A DNA stretch of 64,000 nt from Rhinopithecus roxellana (taxonomy: Eukaryota > Chordata > Mammalia > Primates > Cercopithecidae): assembly GCF_007565055.1 (NCBI RefSeq), contig NC_044568.1, positions 21,010,620 to 21,074,619 of the forward strand, read 5' to 3'. The notes beneath the pieces were generated by a model. That model worked only from the letters and a program-made list of their open reading frames with translations. It did no database searches and was not told where the DNA came from. The stretch's first letter is position 1; each line of letters starts with the position of its first letter. A program made the translations under genes and the position numbers. Below are positions 54,949-64,000 of this stretch, in pieces.

Positions 54949-56449
54949 GGTTGTTTTTTCTACCAACCAGGTTCATTTGCTACCCAGACAAAACTCATGT
55001 TCGTTTCTGTCAGCGTCTTTCAAGTGAAGTGCCTCCCTTCCAAGAAGGGCAAATCACACCAGTGCCCACATCTCTCCTGCTGAAGGACAGGCTTCTCAAA
55101 CAGCCTTTGGAAGCCCTGCACCTTCCCACTTCCTTCAGAGTGCTGGATCCAGAGTCCCAGCACCTGCCTGGCCAGCCCCGGGGGGTCCCTCACCTGCCTG
55201 GGTGCAGCTGGAGGTGCAGGAGGGGCTGAGGCTCAGGTCTGTGGCTGCCCCACTCTGAGGTTGGGGACCTCCCCTGAACAGAGGCAGAGTGAGCTCCATT
55301 GTGCCATCTGGGGAATTAGGGTTCCCCCAATACTTGCAGAAAATGTGAGCGTTCTCTAAGTGTTAAGCGGGAGGGTGGCAGGGATACAGGGTGTCCCCAG
55401 GGGACCTGGGGGAGAGGCTCTGTGGCCAGGGCAGGGGGAGTGCAGCTGCGTCATTCAGGCTCCTTCGGGCCGCGGCTGCAGGTTTGGACTTGATTGGATG
55501 TTGAACCTGAGCACGATGTATAGACTCACAGCCTGACCTAACTGGGCTGCATTTTCCGGGTATCTGTTGGGGGGTGCATAGGCTGATGTGGTTCAAATGG
55601 GGGCTCAGGAGGCTGGTTGTGAGTTCAGAACTAGCTGCACTGCCCCTGGCCTCGTGGCTGTGCTGAGGCTCCTCCCCTCTGCACCTTTGCTTCTTTGTCA
55701 CTGAGATGGGCAAGATGACCACAGCCCTGATGCTTGGGCTGAGGCCGGGCCAGTCCTTGCCAGTGCGCAGTGTGGCAGTACCCGCCAAGTGTGCCGTCAT
55801 TGCCGCTGTCCTCAGGGGGTCTTCCTCTGAAGACTTCAAGATGCAGGTCTCTCCCCAGGCAGAGGGAGGGGCGGCACAGGTTTACATGGAGCTCGCCGGC
55901 CTCTGCGGATGGTCCCTGTGCTGAGTCAGGCCCCGTGTTTCCCTGCAGGGTGCAGGGGATGTTAGCATCCAGTGGGGGGGTGGCTAAGCATGAGACGCTT
56001 CTCCATGGCACAAGCTGCCCAGACCAAAAATGGGAGAGCCAGAGGCAGGACCACAGGGCAAGGCCGGTCTCAGATCCTCTGGAATGGAGTTCCTGGGTGG
56101 AGAGCACTGAGCATGGAGGCATGGGGAGTGCAGCTGAACTCGATGGACCAGTTGGGCTCACCTTCCAGGGGACCCATCTGAAAACAAGCTACTCCTGGAG
56201 GCCCCTGCAGGCCTGAGTTGCTTCGCTTCTGCAGCCTCCCAGTGGCCGCCTGTGGCTGCTGCAGTAAGGGCTAACTTTCTTCCCGTGGTCTTCACAGCAC
56301 TGCCAACCCTCCGCCCCCACCCAGTCTCCCCGGTTGCCCCCACACCTGCCTTGCTCATCCAGGGGCTGCTGCCTACTGGCCTTCCCCACCCTGTGTACCG
56401 CATTCTATTGGCCAAGCAGGCCCAGGCTAGGGTCAAGGGCAGGGCCTTG
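54949..56449. other. Long GC-rich single-copy stretch
   Basis: About 1.5 kb free of named repeats. Overlapping open frames occur in several phases (minus 55363-55839 and 55631-56161, plus 55770-56216), as expected from GC-rich DNA. No domain or convincing exon. Confidence 0.45.
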
Positions 56450-56785
56450 GTCTGTGCTCTGTCCTCTGCCTGGAGGCTCTTTCTCCTTCACCTGCCTGGT
56501 TAATGTCTATGCAGTGTTTTAACTCCCAGGTCATCCCACCCTGACCTGCACTACACGTTCTTGGCATCGGGCACCTTTCTCTCATGGGGCTTCCAGAGGC
56601 TGGGATTCCATCTGTGACTACTGCCTGTATTTGCCCCTCTCACTGGGTTAACAACATCCTAAGGGCAAAGGTCAGGCCTCCTTCCTTCCTCCTTCCAGGC
56701 CCTTCCTCCTTCCAGTCCCCCTCTAGCACCCTGTCTGGCACGCTGTAGGTGCTCAGTGTATTCGTCGACTGACAGGATGAGCAGT
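56450..56785 (+). mobile_element. L2 LINE 3' region
   Basis: Sense L2 order: ctctgcctggaggctctttc, tttaactcccaggtcatccc, ctagcaccctgtctggcacg, ctgtaggtgctcagtgtatt. Confidence 0.65.
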
Positions 56786-58344
56786 GGCTCCAGGAGGAGA
56801 AAAGGAGCAGACAGTGACATTTTGTGTGACCCCCTTGGCCATTATTAGTCAGACTGGGGATAGACATTTGACTCCAGGTTGGCCAACAAATTCTCTCACT
56901 TAGAAATTTGGGATTCAGAGACACTGCTCTCTGGGGGTGAGCTAAATGGTGGCACATTATTTGGGGGCCATGGGGCATTCATATTCCACTGTGTGCACTC
57001 ATAACCCCAGAAAGAGGGTCTGGAGTGGAAGAGAGGCAGGAGATATACACCCAAGAACACGGGACGCAGAGGTGAGTGGTCAAGCGGAGGGTGGCAGACA
57101 GACAGACAGACCATGCCTGCCTCACTTCCTAAAGGCCTCTGTCTGCCTGAGGGTCTTGTGAGCTTCTCGGGTCCCCTTACAGCAAAGCCTTCTCCTTGGC
57201 CCAAGCCAATTCAAGTCCGAATCTGTCCCCTACAAGTCTGCATCTGTCCCCTGCAACCCTAAGGGGCTTTTCCAAGACTCCTGTGCTCCCTAAAGCCAGC
57301 TACTCAGGGAGCAGGCCAGAAGGAGGCCAGAAACCCAGACAGCCTCACGTGTAGCACGAGCTGTCTTCAGCCCCAGTGTGAAACCCTCCCTCCTCCCATG
57401 TTCGCAGACAGCTGAGAGCGAAAGGGGCTCCATTCACCCTGTGCTCCAGAAAAGGATTTGCAGAACTTCATAAAGGGACACAGCAGCCCAAATGGGCAGG
57501 GTCTTGACAGGCATTCCACCCAGGGACATGTGGGCACTCGCGGAGCTGTGCACACCTCCTTCAGGGTCCTGCCAGGGCCAGGACGCCAGGCCTGGCCCCA
57601 GGAGCTTTTATTGGCACTAACTTTCCATTTAGATCCACGTGACTGCTCCAAGCTTCCCCCCAGGATGGCGCTGGCTCCCCCTCCATATTCACACCTTATA
57701 AACGACCATGGTGACCCAGCTGGGGTGCTTTTGGGAGGCGATGCACAGTCCCTGGTAACAGAGTAAATAACTCAGCAACATGTCCTTGCACTTTTTCAGC
57801 CTTCCTTCGGTCTCAGAAGAAATAAAACAACTTACTTAATGGCGTTCTTTAATCTTCTGCACCAGTGGCATTCTTTACAAGGTGTTATACAGAGTCCGTG
57901 TAAATCCAAACTGTGCAATGGGGGGTCAGTGTTTCTCAACAGGTGTTGGGTGGGTTTGGGGTAGGAGGTGCTTCCCCCATGGCCTGAACAAATACAGAAG
58001 CAGGAGCTTGCTTTCCAGCACCGCTCTCATTTACAAGTGAGAGAACGGCTTGCAGCCAGCTGCTAGGACCTTTTCTTCCCTCACACCCTACTTCCCCTCC
58101 AGCTCGATACAATTTCAGACCGTGGAGAGGGCAGGAGTGGACCTGGATCTCTGTGACAGTTCAACTAGGAAGCACGAAAAACCTCTGTCTCTCTCACAGC
58201 CATTTCTCCCTGCTTGCCAACTCTGTTCTGTCTCCAAAACAGCTTCTTCCACATGGGAGCAGAAATTGAGGAGAGAAGCCATTTATTTTTCTTACTGTTT
58301 CCCGTCTCTGAAGAGGAGGAGGAAGTAGAAGTTGAAAAACAACA
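56786..58344. other. Long single-copy stretch
   Basis: About 1.55 kb with no named repeat or exon. A CAGA run (gacagacagacagacc) lies at about 57097-57112. Confidence 0.45.
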
Positions 58345-58620
58345 GGAATGAAGTCAGTGGCAAGACCAGCCGGTGCCACTGATGACCAGGCCTGAGGTTA
58401 ACTATTAACCCCACACTCTAACCACATGTGCTCTCAATCTATGACAACCCTTTCACGTGGAACCCCTTAGAGCTGTAAGCCCTTAAAAGGGCCAGGAACT
58501 CTGTCTTCAGAGAGCTCGGCTCTTAAGACGCGAGTCGGCCGATGCTCCTCGCCGAATAAAAACCTCTTCCTTCTTTAATCCGGTGTCTGAAGAGTTTTGT
58601 CTACGGCTCGTCCTGCTACA
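58345..58620 (+). mobile_element. ERV1-class LTR, 3' part
   Basis: Endogenous retrovirus LTR with recognisable order: caagaccagccggtgccact, gcctgaggttaactattaac, tttcacgtggaacccctta, a TATA-like ccttaaaagg near 58482, the polyadenylation signal aataaa at 58555, and an end at ggctcgtcctgctaca (58620). The 5' boundary is uncertain and the LTR may start earlier. No adjoining gag, pol or env is present, so it appears solo. Family name not assigned. Confidence 0.75.
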
Positions 58621-59719
58621 AAATGCCTGCGCCAGAACCACGCATCTGCCGGCTTCTGGTGGCCTTGGATGGGAGGGAAGGCTCCTGTTCCCAACCCCGT
58701 GAAAAAAAATCTTAGAGAAAGACTCTGATGGGATCATGTGGGTCATGAGTCCACTGGACCAATCAGCTGTGACCATGGAGGCAGAGTCACAGGTGAATAT
58801 GGCGGTCCCCACAAGGAAACGGACTTGGAGAAGGGAGAGAGAAGTGGTTTCTATCAAGAGGTGGGGTCATGCCTAGATGCTGGGTGACAAGACAGGAGAG
58901 GCCACTGCATGCCCCTAACATGGTCTTCCTCTTCCCTGGATCCCAGGGGGCTTCAGGATTCCTGGAGCCCACAGCACATCCAGCTGACATGAGGGCATGG
59001 ATGAAGGGGCCAAGGGTGGTAAACAACGTGTCCCCATCCTTGCCTCGGCCTTCCTGGACTCCATTACTGCCCAGCCGTGCACACAGTCCAAAGGATTATC
59101 CCAGCTTGGGGTCCTAGGATTCTCATTTGTGAAAAAGCCCAGATGTCAACAGGTCCTGATGGGTGAGTCACCCTGTTGCCCCCTGCACCCCACGTGTGGT
59201 CTCTCTGATGCTTACCCTGATGTTCCACACGCTTGCATCTGCAGTGCCCAAATCTCAAAAGATCAGTACAGCAAAACAGTTTTTGTAGGTTTGTCTCAAA
59301 CTAATTGGGTGGCAAAACTTGACCTGAGCTGATATGAATCTATTTAGATCTTTGTTTATCCCAATTAGTGAGGGATGTTCATATGTTTTCCTGAAGAACT
59401 ATTAATGCACTTGATTACAGGTGCTTCTCCAGGCTCTCGTGAGGTGTTAAGATATACCTTATCGACTTCTAAAGTCCCCACACTCTAAACTCTGAAACAC
59501 ATCTGGCCCCAGAGGTTGCAGATAAAGGTCTGTGGACTGGGTAGAGTCCTGCCTCCTTGGCATAGTGCTGCCAGCCTTAGGTGGGGTAACAATAAAGCTG
59601 TCCTCCTAGGGTGTTTTGATATTAGATGCAGAGGAAGCACAGAACAGAGTGGAGCAGAGTGCTCCTCCCATAAATGTTAGCTGTTAGCAGAACATGCTTT
59701 AGGTTGTTCAGTCTTTGCA
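58621..59719. other. Stretch without a named element
   Basis: 59290-59530 (aatctatttagatctttgtt, gagggatgttcatatgtttt) looks like an interspersed repeat I cannot name. 58621-59289 is unrecognised. Confidence 0.35.
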
Positions 59720-59835
59720 GAATCTCTCTGAGGTTTAGTCACAGTCCATTTTACCCACGCAAAAGCTGAGGCTGGGAGGGGTTAAGTAACTCACCTAAGG
59801 CAGCAAAGCTAGGAGGCAGGACCACCATGATGGCT
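59720..59835 (+). mobile_element. MIR SINE 3' part
   Basis: cattttacccacgcaaaagc, tgaggctgggaggggttaag, taactcacctaaggcagcaa, gctaggaggcaggaccacc. Confidence 0.78.
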
Positions 59836-59954
59836 GATTCCGGAACAAAGCAATTCTTAAATCACCATGCAAGAAGCTGCATGGTTGCTAGTCTTTCTTG
59901 TGCTCACTGGGATTCATTTGTAGGTGAAACCCTCAAAGGTCATGTAATGGAAGC

Positions 59955-60200
59955 CAGTACATGATGTGCTGGTCTTGTCCTAAGCAATTTATGCACATTA
60001 CCTAATCCAATTCTTGCTACCCCTCTGTGAAGTCACTGATCTTGTTATTGCCATTTAACAGCAGGGAAACTGAGGCACAGAGCAGGTGAATAACTTGCCC
60101 TGGGTTATACAACCAGAAAGGGAGGAGGCCCCGATTAGAGCCCAGGTGGTCTCCCATTTTGCTTGAGGGTCTGCAAGCTTATCCATTCAACTGGGTTGCC
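59955..60200 (+). mobile_element. MIR SINE, well preserved
   Basis: gtcctaagcaatttatgcac, attacctaatccaattcttg, agcagggaaactgaggcaca, gagcaggtgaataacttgcc, gattagagcccaggtggtct. Confidence 0.9.
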
Positions 60201-60861
60201 TCAGTGTGAAGGAGTGAAACACCTGTGTAAATAAGACCTTCCTTCCACACTTCCCCACTGTGCTTCAGGCTTCAGTTTCCAAAGCACTTTCCCCGGGTAA
60301 GTGCAAGGAGAAGGTGTTGTTCTGTGTTACGGAGGCTCAGACAAGTCGAGTGATTAGCAAGAGGCACACTGACGACGTAGTGTATGTGCCACCCCACGCT
60401 CCTGGGGGCTGTCTGATCAAGCTGAAGGGACTTAAGAGCAAATAACTCAAGATGATAAGAGTGGCCACCGAGGTGATTACAGCACCACATGCACCTGCTG
60501 TGTCAGCCTTTGCTCAGTGAAGAGACCCTGGTTTCTTGCTGAACAGTGCCTGGGAGTGATGTTTAACACACCTCCAGAATAAACCAGTGGCTTAGCATGG
60601 AGCATCAACACTGCTAACATCACGACACGAGAAACCAGACATTTTTGATGGCAAAGCACACCATGGCTTATGAAGCAGCCTTGCCTAAAACCTCAGCCCT
60701 GAACCTATTGGGCCTCCTGATCCAACCACCAATTTTCAGGAAATATGAAGGACAGAAGCACAGGTTAGATGACACCATGGTGATGCAGCCAGCTGCACTT
60801 AGGCTATGGGAGACTCTATTGGACAAATGTCCTGGTTTCTTTAACACTTCTTTCTCTCTCC
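60201..60861. other. Single-copy stretch
   Basis: A weak MIR-like piece may lie at 60270-60370. The rest is unrecognised. Confidence 0.35.
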
Positions 60862-60914
60862 ATATATATATATGTATACACCCCCCCCACACACACAGAG
60901 AGAGAGACAGAGAA
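60862..60914. repeat. (AT)n/(C)n/(CA)n/(GA)n compound microsatellite
   Basis: atatatatatgtatacaccc, then a C-run, acacacac and gagagagagacagaga in series. Confidence 0.95.
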
Positions 60915-61268
60915 TGAATAATCCATATAAGAAAAAGACAAAAGTCATATCAAGCTATTATAACTTGGGGCCTTTATTTGGATTCTGATTTAAACTGTTA
61001 GAAATAATTGATAATGTTATGAGGGACTGGAAATTAGAACACTGCCTAGATATTTGATAGCATTAAGAAACTACTGTTATGTTTGAGTGTGACAGTGGCA
61101 CTGTAATCTGGGTGGATAGGGTAGGGGTGAAACAGGATTGGACAGGAGTTGATCACTGGCAAGGCTGGAAGCTGGGGAGAGGTACACTGGGGTTTGTTAC
61201 ACTGCTGTTTGTATGGTTGCATGTATTTGAATTTTTCCATAAGAAAAAGTAAATAAAGGATTTGTTTA
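60915..61268 (+). mobile_element. Old L1-type 3' UTR
   Basis: Sense L1M-class end: tgagggactggaaattagaa, tatttgatagcattaagaaa, gaaacaggattggacaggag, ttgatcactggcaaggctgg, tgaatttttccataagaaaa and a terminal A-rich stretch. Confidence 0.7.
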
Positions 61269-61557
61269 CTTGCCTAAAGCAGTACCGCTCTTGGAAATGA
61301 TTCAAACAATATAAAAGCAAAGTAAAACATTAAAGTGTCTAATTCTTCCAGTTAGTTTCCCTTTCAGGTAACCACTGTCTAAGAGTTTGATGTAAATCCT
61401 TCTAGGCTTTCTAATGTCTCAATAAACAATCACATATCTTTATACTTTTTTTACACAAATGGGATTATACTGCACACATGTATCTGCAATGTGGCTTTTT
61501 CTCTGAGCAATGTCCTGGCCAATCCTTCATGGTCTAGCTGCTTTTCTTTCTTTCTTT

Positions 61558-61853
61558 TTTTTTTTTTTTTTGAGACCGAGTCTCGCTCTGTCGCCCAGGC
61601 TGGAGCGCAGTGGCCGGATCTCAGCTCACTGCAAGCTCCGCCTCCCAGGTTCACACCATTCTCCTGCCTCAGCCTCCCGAGTAGCTGGGACTACAGGCGC
61701 CCACCACCTCACCCGGCTAGATTTTTGTATTTTTTAGTAGAGACGGGGTTTCACCGTGTTAGCCAGGATGGTCTTGATCTCCTGACCTCGTGATCCGCCC
61801 GTCTCGGCCTCCCAAAGTGCTGGGATTACAGGCTTGAGCCACCGTGCCCGGCC
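61558..61853 (-). mobile_element. AluY, Old World monkey type
   Basis: Near-intact young Alu: CCGGATCTCAGC, CACCTCACCCGGCTAG, CCGCCCGTCTCGG, GGCTTGAGCC. Target duplication cttttctttcttt at about 61541-61553 and 61855-61867. Confidence 0.95.
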
Positions 61854-62240
61854 ACTTTTCTTTCTTTTTAACTTCACTGTATGCGTTTGTATGGATGTAC
61901 CATGATTTATTTCACCATTCCCTTTGGGTAAACTTTTAGATTGATTTGAGCCTTTTGCTATTACAAGTCATGCTTTAGTGAATGTCCTTGCACATATACC
62001 TTGGTGCATTTTTGTGAGGATTTGTGTCAAATGTGGTCTTAGAAGGAGAATTGTTCTGTTGGAACATGTGCGGCCAGAATGTCGTCCATAAAATTGTCAT
62101 CTCTGATGCTAATGAAGTGGGCTATGTTCCTGTCCAGCCTTAAAAATATGGTTGAGTTTTCCCCCGATCATGTAAGAAGTACATGCATTTGAAGGAATTT
62201 GGAAAATATAGAAAAGGAAAGAAGAACGTAAACACCAGCC

Positions 62241-62391
62241 AAATTTCCACATGTCATACTTATTTCCACACGTCATACTTATTTCCACACGTCATACTTA
62301 TTTCCACGTCATACTTATTTCCACACGTCATACTTATTTCCACGTCATACTTATTTCCACACGTCATACTTATTTCCACGTCATACTTATT
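62241..62391. repeat. Minisatellite with 19-bp and 17-bp units
   Basis: Eight units, either atttccacacgtcatactt (19 bp) or atttccacgtcatactt (17 bp). From the third unit on they alternate 19-17-19-17-19-17. On the minus strand each unit carries TGACGTG. Confidence 0.97.
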
Positions 62392-62774
62392 GCTGTCCAT
62401 TGAGATTGTTTCCAAGTGTTTGCTATTGAAAGTCACGCTGCAAGAACAGCCTTGTGTATAAATCTTTATCCACATTGTGCTCATTTCCTTAGGGGCTATT
62501 CTGCAGCAGGAATTACTGAGTAAAACCTCTGGGCTAATTTAAGGTTACCTGTACTATACCATCAAGGCAAATACTAGGATGTTTGTGTGAATGTTGACCA
62601 CCACAAGCAATGCAGTAGAGGGCCTGTCTTCGTATATCTTGTCCAGTGTTCAGTATTACCACCAAACCATTATGTTTTTCTTTATTGCCCGTTTGCAATA
62701 AAATATGCTCTTTCACTTTTTCTCCTTTTGATTTGTGATGATCGATCAAGACCATAGGTTAATTACTAATATGG

Positions 62775-62965
62775 TTAGTGACACAGGCTCTGAACTTGGG
62801 CTACCTGAGCTCACAACCCAGCTACACCTTGTGGCTCACCTTTTTGCAGCCTCATCTTCTGCAGACTGGGAACATCGTTGTATCTATTATGAAATGAGGC
62901 AATCCACATGAAGCACGGGGTCGAGTGTCTGAACACAGGGCAGGCGATGAGTTGTGACGACAGTG
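62775..62965 (-). mobile_element. MIR SINE, antisense
   Basis: caggctctgaacttgggcta, cacaacccagctacacctt, cagcctcatcttctgcagac, tgggaacatcgttgtatcta. Confidence 0.75.
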
Positions 62966-64000
62966 ATATTGTCTATAAGAAAAGCATGAGGTATGGGATT
63001 TTGGAGCTTGGGACATAGCTGAGAAAACAAAACTTAGAAAGATTAGATTAGAGACAGGAGGTTAGGGTTATATGAGCAGTATCTTAAGGTATCTGAATTT
63101 GATGGAGATGGGGGAGAGCTCCCTGAGGGCTTCCTGGAAGAAGGGGAAGCTGAGCAGAGCCTTGAAGGGCAAGGACAGGGAGGTAGGGGAATGGAGCCAG
63201 CAAAAACAGGATGGATGGGGGTGTGCATGCTCCCCTCCTTCTCTCCTGCCTGTCATTGTTCACGCTGGGCATCCATCACCCTGATGAGGGCCGAGGGGAG
63301 AGCTGGGCCAACGACCAACCACTGCACAGCAGGAATAAAAACACTTGACCCTCTGGTGGGAGGAATTCAGTTGGAGTGGGAAACTTTATTTTGAATAATT
63401 AGCTAATATCACTGGGGAGATTTCATAACAAAGACAGAGAAATATGGAAAAGTACTTTGCAGCAGAAACAAATGAGCATTTCCCCCACCCCAATTCCATT
63501 AGCACCGACAGGAATAAAGCTCCTGTATTATACAATGCCTTGGTTTCTCAGAGGAAGCCTGCAGAGTGTGGAGTGTGTCTGTAAGGCATGAAGAACGGGC
63601 TCGGCTGACTGCATGGCTGCTCTTCCACTTGGGCTGGGTGGAGGTCCAGGAACAGCAATGTCATCTTGAGAAGCCTCCCAGGAGCTGAACATGCCTAGAA
63701 TTGGCGCACGGTGGGGGCGGGAAGAGCTTTGCTGGTAGGAGGCCCAGGGGTGAGCAGAGTGGCGTTCCCCAAGGGCTGGAGGCATTGATAGCGGAGGCGG
63801 AACTGGGCGACGGCAGTGGGTTCCTCAGTTCTTCTGACAATTCGGGGCCAGCTCACTTGGGTCCAAGAAGCCCTAATGGGCAGAAGGAGGAGGTTGAGAA
63901 GATCACACGCAGAAATCCTGAGACACAGCCGGTGCTTTCTGAAGATCTGATAAAGAGTGGGGGGGGGGGGGGTCTGACAGTGAGGGTCCGAGGGAACTTG
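62966..64000. other. Single-copy stretch with a possible L2 trace and a G-run
   Basis: 63060-63200 (gggcttcctggaagaagggg, gagccttgaagggcaaggac) is weakly antisense L2-like. 63959-63972 is a run of 14 G. The rest holds no named element or exon. Confidence 0.4.

Larger units (their letters stand above)
61270..62765 (-). mobile_element. Old L1M fragments, antisense, with Alu and minisatellite
   Basis: Antisense L1M blocks: acaaatgggattatactgca, gtatggatgtaccatgattt, gaatgtccttgcacatatac, then a second set aaggaatttggaaaatatag, ttgtttccaagtgtttgcta and gtgtataaatctttatccac. The repeated landmarks show two copies in tandem. The Alu at 61.56 kb and the minisatellite at 62.24 kb lie inside. Confidence 0.72.

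Noticed and set aside
55363..56216. Overlapping frames of 148-176 codons on both strands
   Set aside because: The DNA is GC-rich, the frames compete in several phases, and none has a family signature or exon structure.
62241..62391. Possible CRISPR-like array of regularly spaced repeats
   Set aside because: There are no unique spacers; units are directly abutting tandem repeats in primate DNA inside an old L1.

Overview
The window is ordinary repeat-dense primate nuclear DNA. Roughly 39 Alu or Alu-related copies were recognised by eye, with many old L1M, L2 and MIR fragments, a few DNA transposons and LTRs, and abundant microsatellites. At least four Alus (3242-3532, 30326-30627, 50643-50971, 61558-61853) carry base changes I associate with Old World monkey AluY lineages: a CCGGATCTC box, CGGCTAG before the central T-run, CCGCCCGTCTCGG, and GGCTTGAGCC. 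The source is therefore most likely a cercopithecid such as a macaque, baboon or guenon. I recognise no protein-coding exon, tRNA, rRNA or CRISPR array.

Layout. 1-9.9 kb: an old L1/HAL1 ORF1-like fragment on the minus strand broken up by a MER30-type MITE, two AluYs and a pyrimidine tract, then MIRs, clustered Alus and an antisense L1 3' end. 10-20 kb: an L1M 3' end, a GC-rich two-length minisatellite at 12.7-13.06 kb, and a nest of Alu in Alu in L1M at 18.1-19.05 kb. 20-30 kb: a TG-rich minisatellite, an RPL39 processed pseudogene (22643-23068, minus), MIRs, L2s and an old hAT element. 30-40 kb: an MST-type LTR split by a monkey-lineage Alu, a hAT element carrying an LTR-like insert, a MADE1 palindrome, MaLR-like LTR fragments and a long antisense L1M. 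40-64 kb: a three-armed Alu, antisense L1 fragments, long single-copy stretches, a 56-bp tandem repeat, an ERV1-class LTR at 58.3-58.6 kb and a 17/19-bp minisatellite.

No genes act together here. The only gene-like feature is the RPL39 retrocopy, whose 51-codon frame is open but has lost its stop. Retroelements are strongly biased to the minus strand (about 30 of 39 Alus and most L1s). That would fit an intron or flank of a plus-strand gene whose exons lie outside the window, but this is inference only. I found no previously undescribed biological system. The items most worth checking are the RPL39 retrocopy, the two-length minisatellites, and an LTR-like insert that shows L1-type insertion marks.
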